Both the position numbers and the translations under genes were made by a program. Under the pieces are notes generated by a model. That model did not search any database. It saw only the letters and a program-made list of their open reading frames with translations, and had not been told where the DNA came from. This document shows, one piece after another, positions 48,701 through 63,700 of a stretch of 64,000 nt of DNA (positions within the stretch are counted from its first letter, which is position 1; every line of letters begins with the position of its first letter). The DNA is from Linum tenue (Eukaryota > Streptophyta > Magnoliopsida > Malpighiales > Linaceae): positions 3,054,909 through 3,118,908 of the forward strand of contig CAMGYJ010000007.1 of the NCBI GenBank assembly GCA_946122785.1, written 5' to 3'.

Positions 48701-51700
48701 TCCAAAATCGAAAGAAAATGGCATTTCGGAAATCTCCCAAAATCTGTGATGGTACCCCTTTGGAATCTGCCAAAAATAGACAGGAAATAAATTCGGCCAA
48801 ATCGGCACTTAATGGACTTAATCATCATTGAAGAATAGCCTCAGGCCGAATCCGTGATCTGTAGCCTTCAAAATTCATAGAAAATGGCCTTTCGTCGCCC
48901 AAAAATTACGAAAATGCCATCCGAAAATAAATTGGCCCAAATCGATGCTTAATGGACTTATCATCCGTGGAGAACAGAATCAATAGACTTCATTATCAAT
49001 GGAGAATCGGCTCGGCCTGATTCCGTGATCTGCAGCCTCCAGAAACGAAAGAAAATGGCATTTCGGATAAATCTCCCGAAATCTGTGATGGTACCCCCTT
49101 TGGAATCTGCCAAAAATGGACCAGGAATAAATTCGACCAAATCTGCACTTACTGGACTTAATTATCGTTGAAGAATAGCCTCAGCCCGAATTCGTGATCT
49201 GTAGCCTTCAAAATCAAAAGAAAATGGCCTTTCGTGCCCAAAAAATTACGAAAATACCATCCGAAAATAAATTGGCACAAATCGGTACTTAATGGACTTA
49301 TCATCCGTGGAGAATAGGATCAATAGACTTCTTTATCAATAGGGAATAGGCTCGGCCTGATTCTGTGATCTGCAGCCTCCAGAAACGAAAGAAAATGGCA
49401 TTTCGGAAAAATCGCCCGAAATCTGTGATGGTACCCCTTTGGAATCTGCCAAAAATGGACCCGGAATGAATTCGCCCAAATCGGCACTTAACGGACTTAA
49501 TCATCGTTGAAGAATAGCCTCAGGCTGAATCCGTGATATGTAGCCTTCCAAATCAAAAGAAAATGGTCTTTCGTCGCCCAAAAAATTACGAAAATGCCAA
49601 CCTAAATAAATTGGCACAAATCGGTGCGTAATGTACTTACCATCCGTGGAGAATAGGATCAATAGACTTCATTATCAATGGAGAATAGGCTCGGCCTGAT
49701 TCCATGATCTGCAACCTTCAAAATCGAAAGAAAATGGCATTTCGGAAAATCGCCCGAAATCTATGATGTTACCCCTTTGGAATCTGGCAAAAATGGGCCG
49801 GAAATAAATTCGGTTAAATCGGCACTTAACGGACTTAATCATCGTTGAAGAATAGCCTCAGGCCGAATCCGTGATATGTAGCCTTCAAAATCAAAAGAAA
49901 ATGGCCTTTCGTGCCCAAAAAATTACGAAAATGCCATCCGAAAATAAATTGGCCCAAATCGGTGCTTAATGGACTTATCATCCGTGGAGAATAGGATCAA
50001 TAGACTTCTTTATCAATAGGGAATAGGCTCGGCCTGATTCTGTGATCTGCAGCCTCCAGAAACGAAAGAAAATGGCATTTCGGAAAAATCGCCCGAAATC
50101 TGTGAATGTACCCCTTTGGAATTTGCCAAAAATGGACCCAGTATTAATTCGCCCAAATCTGTACTTAATGGTCATAATCATCGTCGAAGAATAGCCTCAG
50201 GCCAAATTCGTGATCTGTAGCCTTCAAAATCCAAAGAAAATTGCCTTTCGTCGCCCAAAAAATTTCGAAAATGCCATCCGAAAATAAATTGGCCCAAATC
50301 GGTGCTTAATGGACTTATCATCCATGGAGAATAGGATCAATAGACTACATTATCAATGGAGAATAGGCTGGGCCTGATTCCGTGATCTGCAGCCTCCAGA
50401 AACGAAAGAAAATGGCATTTCGGATAAATCTCCCGAAATCTGTGATGGTACCCCCTTTGGAATCTGCCAAAAATGGACCAGGAATAAATTCGACCAAATA
50501 TGCACTTAATGGACTTAATTATCGTTGAAGAATAGCCTCAGCCCGAATTCGTGATCTGTAGCCTTCAAAATCAAAAGAAAATGGCCTTTCGTGCCCAAAA
50601 AATTACGAAAATACCATCCGAAAATAAATTGGCCCAAATCGGTACTTAATGGACTTATCATCCGTGGAGAATAGGATCAATAGACTTCAATATCAATGGA
50701 GAATAGGCTAGGCCTGATTCCGTGATCTGCAGCCTCCAAAAACGAAAGAAAATGGAATTTCGGAAAAATCGCCCGAAATTTGTGATGGTACCCCTTTGGA
50801 ATCTGGCAAAAATGGACCCGGAATAAATTTACCCAAATCTGCACTTAATGGACTTAATCATCGTCGAAGAATAGCCTCATGCCGAATTCGTGATCTGTAG
50901 CCTTCAAAATCCAAAGAAAATTGCCTTTCATCGCCCAAAAAATTACGAAAATGCCATCCGAAAATAAATTGGCTCAAATCGGTACTTAATGGACTTATCA
51001 TCCGTGGAGAGTAGGATCAATAGACTTCATTATCAATGGAGAATAGGCTCGGCCTGATTCCGTGATCTGCAGCCTCCAAAAACGAAAGAAAATGGCATTT
51101 CTGAAAAATCGCCCGAAATTTGTGATGGTACCCCTTTGGAATCTGGCAAAAATGGACCCGGAGTAAATTCGCCCAAATCTGCACTTAATGGACTTAATCA
51201 TCGTTGAAGAATAGCCTCAAGCCGTATCCGTGATCTGTAGCCTTCAAAATAAAAAAAAATGGCCTTTCGTCGTGCAAAAAATAACGAAAATGCCATCCAA
51301 AATAAATTGGCCCAAATCGGTGCTTAATGGACTTACCATCCGTGGAGAATAGGATCAATAGACTTCATTATCAATGGAGAATAGGCTAGGCATGATTCCG
51401 TGATCTGCAGCATCCAAAATCTAAAGAAAATGGCATTTCGGAAATCTCCCAAAATCTGTGATGGTACCCCTTTGGAATCTGCCAAAAATGGACAGGAAAT
51501 AAATTCGGCCAAATCGGCACTTAATGGACTTAATCATCGTTGAAGAATAGTCTCAGGCCGAATCCGTGATATGTAGCCTTCAAAATCAAAAGAAAATGGC
51601 CTTTCGTGCCCAAACAATTACGAAAATGCCATCCGAAAATAAATTGGCCCAAATCGGTGCTTAATGGACTTATCATCCGTGGAGAATAGGATCAATAGAC

Positions 51701-54700
51701 TTCATTATCAATGGGGAATAGGCACGGCCTGATTCCGTGATATGCAGCCTCTAGAAACGAAAGAAAATGGCATTTCGGAAAAATCGCCCGAAATTTGTGA
51801 TGGTACCCCTTTGGAATCTGGCAAAAAAGGACCCGGAATAAATTCGCCCAAATCTGCACTTTATGGACTTAATCATCGTTGAAGAATAGCCTCAAGCCGT
51901 ATCCGTGATCTGTAGCCTTCAAAATCAAAAGAAAATGGCCTTTCGTCGTGCAAAAAATTACGAAAATGCCATCCAAAATAAATTGGCCCAAATCGGTGCT
52001 TAATGGACTTACCATCCGTGGAGAATAGGATCAATAGACTTCATTATCAATGGAGAATAGGCTAGGCTTGATTCCGCGATCTGCAGCCTCCAAAATCGAA
52101 AGAAAATGGCATTTCGGAAATCTCCCAAAATCTGTGATGGTACCCCTTTGGAATCTGCCAAAAATGGACAGGAAATAAATTCGGCCAAATCGGCACTTAA
52201 TGGACTTAATCATCATTGAAGAATAGCATCAGGCCGAATCCGTGATCTGTAGCCTTCAAAATTCATAGAAAATGGCCTTTCGTCGCCCAAAAAATTACGA
52301 AAATGCCATCCGAAAATAAATTGGCCCAAATCAATGCTTAATGGACTTATCATCCGTGGAGAACAGAATCAATAGACTTCAATATCAATGGAGAATAGGC
52401 TCGGCCTGATTCCGTGATCTGCAGCCTCCAAAAACGAAAGAAAATGGAATTTCGGAAAAATCGCCCGAAATTTGTGATGGTACCCCTTTGGAATCTGGCA
52501 AAAATGGACCCGGAATAAATTTACCCAAATCGGCACTAAATGGACTTAATCATCATTGAAGAATAGCATCAGGCCGAATCCGTGATCTGTAGCCTTCAAA
52601 ATTCATAGAAAATGGCCTTTCGTCGCCCAAAAAATTACGAAAATGCCATCCGAAAATAAATTGGCCCAAATCAATGCTTAATGGACTTATCATCCGTGGA
52701 GAACAGAATCAATAGACTTCAATATCAATGGAGAATAGGCTCGGCCTGATTCCGTGATCTGCAGCCTCCAAAAACGAAAGAAAATGGAATTTCGGAAAAA
52801 TCGCCCGAAATTTGTGATGGTACCCCTTTGGAATCTGGCAAAAATGGACCCGGAATAAATTTACCCAAATCTGCACTTAATGGACTTAATCATCGTCGAA
52901 GAATAGCCTCATGCCGAATTCGTGATCTGTAGCCTTCAAAATCCAAAGAAAATTGCCTTTCATCGCCCAAAAAATTACGAAAATGCCATCCGAAAATAAA
53001 TTGGCTCAAATCGGTACATAATGGACTTATCATCCGTGGAGAGTAGGATCAATAGACTTCATTATCAATGGAGAATAGGCTCGGCCTGATTCCGTGATCT
53101 GCAGCCTCCAAAAACGAAAGAAAATGGCATTTCTGAAAAATCGCCCGAAATTTGTGATGGTACCCCTTTGGAATCTGGCAAAAATGGACCCGGAGTAAAT
53201 TCGACCAAATCTGCACTTAATGGACTTAATCATCGTTGAAGAATAGCCTCAAGCCGTATCCGTGATCTGTAGCCTTCAAAATCAAAAGAAAATGGCCTTT
53301 CGTCGTGCAAAAAATTACGAAAATGCCATCCAAAATAAATTGGCCCAAATCGGTGCTTAATGGACTTACCATCCGTGGAGAATAGGATCAATAGACTTCA
53401 TTATCAATGGAGAATAGGCTAGGCTTGATTCCGCGATCTGCAGCCTCCAAAATCGAAAGAAAATGGCATTTTGGAAATCTCCCAAAATCTGTGATGGTAC
53501 CCCTTTGGAATCTGCCAAAAATGGACAGGAAATAAATTCGGCCAAATCGGCACTTAATGGACTTAATCATCATTGAAGAATAGCATCAGGCCGAATCCGT
53601 GATCTGTAGCCTTCAAAATTCATAGAAAATGGCCTTTCGTCGCCCAAAAAATTACAAAAATGCCATCCGAAAATAAATTGGCCCAAATCAATGCTTAATG
53701 GACTTATCATCCGTGGAGAACAGAATCAATAGACTTCATTGTCAATGGAGAATCGGCTCGGCCTGATTCCGTGATCTGCAGCCTCCAGAAACGAAAGAAA
53801 ATGGCATTTCGGATAAATCGCCCGAAATCTGTGATGGTACCCCCTTTGGAATCTGCTAAAAATGGACCAGGAATAAATTCGACCAAATCTGCACTTAATG
53901 GACTTAATCATCGTTGAAGAATAGCCTCAAGCCGAATTCGTGATCTGTAGCCTTCAAAATCAAAAGAAAATGGCCTTTCGTGCCCAAAAAATTACGAAAA
54001 TACCATCCGAAAATAAATTGGCCCAAATCGGTACTTAATGGACTTATCATCCTTGGAGAATAGGATCAATAGACTTCATTATCAATGGAGAATAGGCTCG
54101 GCCTGATTCTGTGATCTGCAGCCTCCAAAAACGAAATAAAATGCCATTTCGGAAAAATCGCCCGAAATTTGTGATGGTACGTACCCCTTTGGAATCTGGC
54201 AAAAATGGACCCGGAATAAATTTACCCAAATCTGCACTTAATGGACTTAATCATCGTTGAAGAATAGCCTCAAGCCGTATCCGTGATCTGTAGCCTTCAA
54301 AATCAAAAGAAAATGGCCATTCGTCGTGCACAAAATTACGAAAATGCCATCCAAAATAAATTGGCCCAAATTGGTGCTTAATGGACTTACCATCCGTGGA
54401 GAATAGGAACAATAGACTTCATTATCAATCGAGAATAGGCTAGGTTTGATTCCGTGATCTGCAACCTCCAAAATCGAAAGAAAATGGCATTTCGGAAATC
54501 TCCCAAAATCTGTGATGGTACCCCTTTGGAATCTGCCAAAAATGGACAGGAAATAAATTCGGCCAAATCGGCACTTAATGGATTTAATCATCGTTGAAGA
54601 ATAGCCTCAGGCTGAATCCGTGATCTGTAGCCTTCAAAATTCATAGAAAATGGCCTTTCGTCGCCCAAAAAATTACGAAAATGCCATCCGAAAATAAATT

Positions 54701-57700
54701 GGCCCAAATCGATGCTTAATGGACTATCATCCATGGAGAACAGAATTAATAGACTTCATTATCAATGGAGAATAGGCTCGGCCTGATTCCGTGATCTGTA
54801 GCCTCCAGAAACGAAAGAAAATGGCATTTTGGAAAAATCGCCCGAAATCTGTTGTAGTACCCATTTGGCATCTGCCAAAAATTGACCCTGAATAAATTCG
54901 CTCAAATCTACACTTAATGGACTAAATCATGGTTGAAGAATAGGCTCAGGCCGAATCTGTGATCTGTAGCCTTCAAAATACCAAGAAAATGCCCTTTCGT
55001 CGCCAAAAAAATTACGAAAATGCTATCCGAAAATAAATTGGCCCAAATCGATGCTTAATGGACTTATCATCCGTGGATAATTGGATCAATAGATTTTATT
55101 ATCAATGGAGAATAGGCTCGGCCTGATTCCGTGATCTGTAGCCTCCAGAATCGAAAGAAAATGGCATTTCAGAAAAATCGCACTAAATCTGTGAAGGTAC
55201 CTCTTTGGAATCTGCCAAAAATGGACCCGAAATAAATTCGCTCAAATCGACACTTAATGGACTTAATCATCGTTGAAGAATAGCCTCAGGCTGAATCCGT
55301 GATCTGTAGCCTCTAAATTCAAAAGAAAATGGCCTTTCGTCGCGCAAAAAATTACTAAAATGCCATCCAAAATAAATTGGGCCAAATCGGTGCTTAATGG
55401 ACTTACCATCCATGGAGAATAGGATCAATAGACTTAATTATCAATGGAGAATAGGCTAGGCTTGATTCCGTGATCTACAGCCTCCAAAATCGAAAGAAAA
55501 TGGCATTTCGGAAAATCTCCCGAAATCTGTGATGTGCCAAAAATGGACAGGAAATAAATTCGGCCAAATCGGCAGTTAATGGACTTAATCATCGTTGAAG
55601 AATAGCCTCAGGCCGAATCCGTGATCTGTAGCCTTCAAATTTATAGAAAATGGCCTTTCGTCGCCCAAAAAATTACGAAAATGTCATCCGAAAATAAATT
55701 GGCCCAAATCGATGCTTAATGGACTTATCATCCGTGGATAATAGGATCAGTAGATTTCATTATCAATGGAGAATAGGCTCGGCCTGATTTCGTGATCTAC
55801 AGCCTCCAGAAACGAAAGAAAATGGCATTTCGGAAAAATCGCCCGAAATCTGTGATGGTACCGCTTTAGAATCTGTAAAAAATGGACCAGGAATAAATTC
55901 GCTCAAATCTGCACTTAATGGACTTAATCATCGTTAAAGAATAGCCTCAGGCCGAATTCGTGATCTGTAGCCTTCAAAATTCATAAAAAATGGCCTTTCG
56001 TCGCCCAAAAAATTACGAAAATGCCATCCGAAAATAAATTGGCCCAAATCGATGCTTAATGGACTTATCATCCACGGAGAATAGGATCAATAGACTTTAT
56101 TATCAATGGGGAATAGGCTCGGCCTGATTCTGTGATCTGCAGCCTCCAGAAAAGAAAGAAAATGGCATTTCGGATAAATCGCCCGAAATCTATGATGGTA
56201 CACCTTTGGAATCTGCCAAAAATGGACCCAGAATAAATTCGCCCAAATCTACACTTAATGGACTTAATCATCGTTGAAGAATAGCCCCAGGCCAAATCCG
56301 TGATCTGTAGCCTTCAAAATCAAAAGAAAATGGCCATTCGTCGGCCAAAAAATTACGAAAATGCAATCATAAATAAATTGGTTCAAATCGGTGCTTAATG
56401 GACTTATCATCCGTGGAGAATAGGATCAATAGACTTCATTATCAATGGAGAATAGGCTCGGCCAGATTCCGTGATCTGCAGCCTCCAGAAACGAAAGAAA
56501 ATGGCATTTCGGAAAAATCGCCCGAAATCTGTGATGGTACCCCTTTGGAATCTGCCAAAAATGGTACCTGAATAAATTCGCCCAAATCTGCACTTAATGG
56601 ACTTAATCATCGTTGAAGAATAGCCTCAGGCCGAATCCGTGATCTGTAGCCTTCAAAATCAAAAGAAAATGGCTTTTCGTCGCCCAAAAAATTACGAAAA
56701 TGCCATCCAAAAATAATTTGGCCAAAATCGATGCTTAATGGACTTATCATCCGTGGAGAATAGGATCAATAGACTTCATTATCAATGGAGAATAGGCTCG
56801 GCTTGAATCCGTGATCTGCAGCCTCCACAAACGAAAGAAAATGGCATTTCGGATAAATCGCCCAAAATCTGTGATGGTACCCCTTTGGAATCTGCCAAAA
56901 ATGGACCCGGAAATAATTTGCCCAAATCTTCACTTAATGGACTTAATCATCGTTGAAGAATAGCCTCAGGCGGAATACGTGATCTGTAGCCTTCAAAATC
57001 AAAAGGAAATGGCCCATCGTCACCCAAAAAATTACGAAAATGACATCCTAAATAAATTGGCTCTAATCGGTGCTTAATGGACTTATCATAAGTGGAGAAT
57101 AGGATCAATAGACTTCATTATCAATGGAGAATAGGTTCGGCCAGATTTCGTGATGTACTGCCTCCAGAAACGAAAGAAAATGGTATTTCAGAAAAATCGC
57201 CCGAAATCTGTGATGGTACCCCTTTGGAATCTGCCAAAAATTGACCGGAATAAATTCGCCCAAATCGCACTTAAAGGACTTAATCATCGTTTAAGAATAG
57301 CCTCTGGATAAATCTATGATCTGTAGCCTTCAAAATCAAAAGAAAATGGCCTTTCGTCGGCCAAAAAATTACGAAAATGCCATCCGAAATAAATTTGCTT
57401 AAATAGGGGCTTAATGGACTTATCATACTGGGAGAATAGGATCAATAGACTTCATTATCAATGGAGAATAGGCTCGGCCTGATTTCGAGATCTACAACCT
57501 CTAGAAACGAAAGAAAATGGTATTTCGGAAAAATCGCCCGAAATCTGTGATGGTACCCCTTTGGAATCTGCCAAAAATGGACCCGGAATAAATTCGCACA
57601 AATCTACAGTTAATGGACTTAATCATCGTTGTAGAATAGCCACAGGCCAAATCCGTGATCTGTAGCCTTCAAAATCAAAAGAAAATGGCCTTTCATCGGC

Positions 57701-60700
57701 CAAAAAATTACGATAATGCCATCCAAAAAAAATTGGCTCAAATCGGTGCTTAATGGACTTCATTATCAATGGACAATAGGCTCGGCTTGATTCCGTGATC
57801 TCCAGCCACCAGAAACGAAAGAAAATGCCATTTCAGAAAAATCGCCCTAAATCTGTGATGGTACCCCTTCGGAATCTGCCAAAAATGGACCCGGAATAAA
57901 TTCTCCCAAATCTACACTTAATGGACTTAATCATCGTTGAAGAATAGCCTCAGGCCGAATCCGTAATCTGTAGCCTTCAAAACCCAAAGAAAATGGCCTT
58001 TCGTCGCCCAAAATATTACGAAAATGTCATCCGAAAATAAATTGGCCCAAATCGGTGCTTAATGGACTTATCATCCGTGCCGAATAGGATCAATAGACTG
58101 CATTATCAATGGAGAATAGGCTCGGCCAGATTCCGTGATCTGCAGCCACCAGAAACGAAAGAAAAATGGCATTTCGGAAAAATCGCCCGAAATCTGTGAT
58201 GGTACCCCTTTGGAATCTGCCAAATATAGTCCCAGAATAAATTCACCCAAATCTGCACTTAATGGAATTAATCAACGTTGAAGAATTTCCTCAGGCTTAA
58301 TCGGTGATCTGTAGCCTTTAAAATAAAAAGAAAATGGCCTTTTGTCGCCCAAAAAATTACGAAAATGCCATCCAAAAATAAATTAACCCAAATAGATGCT
58401 TAAAAGACTTATCATCCGTGGAGAATACGATCAATAGACTTCATTATCAATGGAGAATAGGTTCGGCCTAATTCCGTGATATGCAGCCTCCAGAAACGAA
58501 AGAAAATGGCATTTCGGATAAATCCCCCGAAATCTGTGATGGTACCCCTTTGGAATCTGCCAAAAATGGACTCGGAATAAATTCGCCCAAATCTGCACTT
58601 AATAGACTTAATCATCGTTGAAGAATAGCCTCAGACCAAATCCGTGATCAGTAGCCTACAAAATCCAACTAAAATGGCCTTTCGTCGCCCAAAAAATTAC
58701 GAAAATGTCATCTGAAAATAAATTAACCCAAATCGATGCTTAATGGACTTATCATCCGTGGAGAATAGGATCAATAGACTTCATTATCAATGGAGAATAG
58801 GCTCGGCCTGATTCCGTGATATGCAGCCTCCAGAAGCGAAAGAAAATGGCATTTCGGGTAAATCGCCCGAAATCTGCGATGGTACCCCTTTGGAATCTGC
58901 CAAAAATGGACAGGAAATAAATTCGGCCAAATCGGCACTTAATGAAATTAATCATTATTGAAGAATAGCCTCAGGCCGAATCCGTGATCTGTAGCCTTCA
59001 AAATCCAAAGAAAATGGCCTTTCGTCGCCCAAAAAATTACGAAAATGCCACCCGAAAATAAATTGGCCCAAATCGGTGCTTAATGAACTTATCATCCGTG
59101 GATAATAGGATCAACAGACTTCATTATCAATGGAGAATAGGCTCGGCCTGATTCCGTGATCTGCAGCCTCCAAAAACGAAAGAAAATGGCATTTCAGAAA
59201 AATCGCCCGAAATCTGTCATGGTACCCCTTTGGAATCTGCCAAAAATGGACCCGGAATAAATTCGCCCAAAACTGCACTTAATGGACTTAATCATCGTTG
59301 AAGAATAGCCTCAAGCCGAATCCGTGATCTGTAGCCTTCAAAATCAAAAGAAAATGTCCTTTCGTCGCCCAAAAAATAACGAAAATGTCATCCGAAATAA
59401 ATTGGCTCAAATCGGTGCTTAATGGACTTATCATCCGTGGACAATAGGATCAATAGACTTCATTGTCAATGGAGAATAGGCTCGGCCTGAATCTGTCATC
59501 TGCAGCCTCTAGAAATGAAAGAAAATGGGATTTCAGATAAGTCGCCCGAAATCTGTGATGGTACACCTTTGGAATCTGCCAAAAATGGACAGGAAATAAA
59601 TCCGGCCAAATAGGCACTTAATGGACTTAATCATCGTTGATGAATAGCCTCAGGCCGAATCCGTGATCTGTAGCCTTCAAAATTCAAAGAAAATGGCCGT
59701 TCGTCGCCCAAAAAATTACGAAATTGCCATCCGAAAATAAATTGGCCCAAATCGATGCTTAATGGACTTATCATCCACGGAGAATAGGATCAATAGACTT
59801 TATTATCAATGGGGAATAGGCTCGGCCTAATTCTGTGATCTGCAGCCTCCAGAAAAGAAAGGAAATGGCATTTCGGATAAATCGCCCGAAATCTATGATG
59901 GTACACCATTGGAATCTGCCAAAAATGGACCCAGAATAAATTCGCACAAATCTACACTTAATGGACTTAATCATCGTTGAAGAATAGCCCCAGGCCAAAT
60001 CCGTGATCTGTAGCCTTCAAAATCAAAAGAAAATGGCCATTCGTCGGCCAAAAAATTACGAAAATGCCATCATAAATAAATTGGTTCAAATCGGTGCTTA
60101 ATGGACTTATCATCCGTGGAGAATAGGATCAATAGACTTCATTATCAATGGAGAATAGGCTCGGCCAGATTCCGTAATCTGCAGCCTCCAGAAACGAAAG
60201 AAAATGGCATTTCGGAAAAATCGCCCGAAATCTGTGATGGTACCCCTTTGGAATCTGCCAAAAATTGTACCTGAATAAATTCGCCCAAATCTGCACTTAA
60301 TGGAGTTAATCATCGTTGAAGAATTGCCTTAGGCTGAATCAGTGATCTGTAGCCTTTAAAATCAAAAGAAAATGGCCTTTTGTCGCCCAAAAAATTACTA
60401 AAATGCCATCCAAAAATAAATTAACCCAAATCCATGCTTAATGGACTTATCATCCGTGGAGAATAGGTTCGGCCTGATTCCCTGATCTGCAGCCTCCAAA
60501 ATCTGTGATGGTACCCCTTTGGAATCTGCCAAAAATGGACCCGGAAATAATTTGCCCAAATCTTCACTTAATGGACTTAATCATCGTTGAAGAATAGCCT
60601 CAGGCGGAATACGTGATCTGTAGCCTTCAAAATCAAAAGTAAATGGCCCATCGTCGCCCAAAAAATTACGAAAATGACATCCTAAATAAATTGGCTCAAA

Positions 60701-63700
60701 TCGGTGCTTAATGGACTTATCATAAGTGGAGAATAGGATCAATAGACTTCATTATGAATGGAGAATAGGTTCGGCCAGATTCCGTGATGTACTGCCTCCA
60801 GAAACGAAAGAAAATGGTATTTCGGAAAAATCGCTCGAAATCTGTGATGGTACAACTTTGGAATCTGCCAAAAATTGACCCGGAATAAATTTGCCCAAAT
60901 AGCACTTAAAGGACTTAATCATCGTTTAAGAATAGCCTCAGGACAAATCTGTGATCTGTAGCCTTCAAAATCAAAAGAAAATGGCCTTTCGTCGGCCAAA
61001 AAATTATGAAAATGCCATCCGAAATAAATTTGCTTAAATAGGGGCTTAATGGACTTATCATACTGGGAGAATAGGATCAATAGACTTCATTATCAATGGA
61101 GAATAGGCTCGGCCTGATTTCGAGATCTGCAACCTCTAGAAACGAAAGAAAATGGTATTTCGGAAAAATCGCCCGAAATCTGTGATGGTACCCCTTTAGA
61201 ATCTGCCAAAAATGGACCCGGAATAAATTCGCACAAATCTACAGTTAATGGACTTAATCATCGTTGTAGAATAGCCACAGGCCAAATCCGTGATCTGTAG
61301 CCTTCAAAATCAAAAGAAAATGGCCTTTCATCAGCCAAAAAATTACGATAATGCCATCCAAAAAAAATTGGCTCAAATCGGTGCTTAATGGACTTATCAT
61401 ACGGGGAGAATAGGATCAATAGACTTCATTATCAATGGAGAATAGGCTCGGCCTGATTCCGTGATCTGCAGCCACCAGAAACGAAAGAAAATGCCATTTC
61501 AGAAAAATCGCCCTAAATCTGTGATGGTACCCCTTCGGAATCTGCCAAAAATGGACCCGGAATAAATTCTCCCAAATCTGCACTTAATGGACTTAATCAT
61601 CGTTGAAGAATAGCCTCAGGCCGAATCCGTAATCTGTAGCCTTCAAAACCCAAAGAAAATGGCCTTTCGTCGCCCAAAATATTACGAAAATGTCATCCGA
61701 AAATAAATTGGCCCAAATCGGTGCTTAATGGACTTATCATCCGTGCCGAATAGGATCAATAGGCTGCATTATCAATGGAGAATAGGCTCGGCTAGATTCC
61801 GAGATCTGCAGCCACCAGAAACGAAAGAAAAATGGCATTTCGGAAAAATCGCCCGAAATCTGTGATGGTACACCTTTGGAATCTGCCACAAATAGTCCCA
61901 GAATAAATTCGCCCAAATCTGCACTTAATGGAATTAATCATCGTTGAAGAATTTCCTCAGGCTGAATCGGTGATCTGTAGCCTTTAAAATCAAAAGAAAA
62001 TAGCCTTTTGTCGCCCAAAAAATTACGAAAATGCCATCCAAAAATAAATTAACCCAAATCGATGCTTAAAAGACTTATCATCCGTGGAGAATACGATCAA
62101 TAGACTTCATTATCAATGGAGAATAGGTTCGGCCTAATTCCGTGATATGCAGCCTCCAGAAACGAAAGAAAATGGCATTTCGGATAAATCCCCCGAAATC
62201 TGTGATGGTACCCCTTTGGAATCTGCGAAAAATGGACTCGGCATAAATTCGCCCAAATCTGCACTTAATAGACTTAATCATCGTTGAAGAATAGCCTCAG
62301 ACCGAATCCGTGATCAGTAGCCTTCAAAATCCAACTAAAATGGCCTTTCGTCGCCCAAAAAATTAAGAAAATGTCATCTGAAAATAAATTAACCCAAATC
62401 GATGCTTAATGGACTTATCATCCGTGGAGAATAGGATCAATAGACTTCATTATCAATGGAGAATAGGCTCGGCCTGATTCCGTGATCTGCAGCCTCCAGA
62501 AACGAAAGAAAATGGCATTTCGGGTAAATCGCCCGAAATCTGTGATGGTACCCCTTTGGAATCTGCCAAAAATGGACAGGAAATAAATTCGGCCAAATCG
62601 GCACTTAATGAAATTAATCATTGTTGAAGAATAGCCTCAGGCCGAATCCGTGTTCTGTAGCCTTCAAAATCAAAAGAAAATGGCCTTTTGTCGCCCAAAA
62701 AATTACGAAAATGCCATCCGAAAATAATTTGGCCCAAATCGATGCTTAATGGACTTATCATCCGTGGAGAATAGGATCAATAGACTTCATTATCAATGGA
62801 GAATAGGCTTGGCCTGAATCCGTGATCTGCAGCTTCCAGTAACGAAAGAAAATGGCATTTCGTATAAATCGCCCAAAATCTGTGATGGTACCCCTTTGGA
62901 ATCTGCCAAAAATGGACCCGGAATAAATTCGCCCAAATCTGCACTTAATGGACTTAATCATCGTTGAAGAATAGCGTCTGGCCGAATCCATGATCTATAG
63001 CCTTCAAAATCCAAAGAAAATGGCCTTTCGTCGCCCAAAAAATTACGAAAATGCCACCCGAAAATAAATTGGCCCAAATCGGTGCTTAATGAACTTATCA
63101 TCCGTGGATAATAGGATCAACAGACTTCATTATCAATGGAGAATAGGCTCGGCCTGATTCCGTCATCTGCAGCCTCCAAAAACGAAAGAAAATGGCATTT
63201 CAGAAAAATCGCCCGAAATCTGTGATGGTACCCCTTTGGAATCTGCCAAAAATGGACCCGGAATAAATTCGCCCAAAACTGCACTTAATGGACTTAATCA
63301 TCGTTGAAGAATAGCCTCAGGCCGAATCCGTGATCTGTAGCCTTCAAAATCAAAAGAAAATGTCCTTTCGTCGCCCAAAAAATAACGAAAATCTCATCCG
63401 AAATAAATTGGCTCAAATCGGTGCTTAATGGACTTATCATCCGTGGACAATAGGATCATTAGACTTCATTGTCAATGGAGAATAGGCTCGGCCTGAATCT
63501 GTCATCTGCAGCCTCTAGAAACGAAACAAAATGGGATTTCAGATAAATCGCCCGAAATCTGTGATGGTACACCATTGGAATCTGCCAAAAATGGACAGGA
63601 AATAAATCCGGCCGAATCGGCACTTAATGGACTTAATCATCGTTGATGAATAGCCTCATGCCGAATCCGTGATATGTAGCCTTCAAAATCTAAAGAAAAT

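Noticed and set aside
43040..62991. Minus-strand ORFs of 60-114 aa repeated through the satellite as protein genes
   Set aside because: They repeat with the 340-bp period, have no promoter or known domain, and are often broken by single-base changes in neighbouring units. They are best explained as by-products of the satellite sequence.
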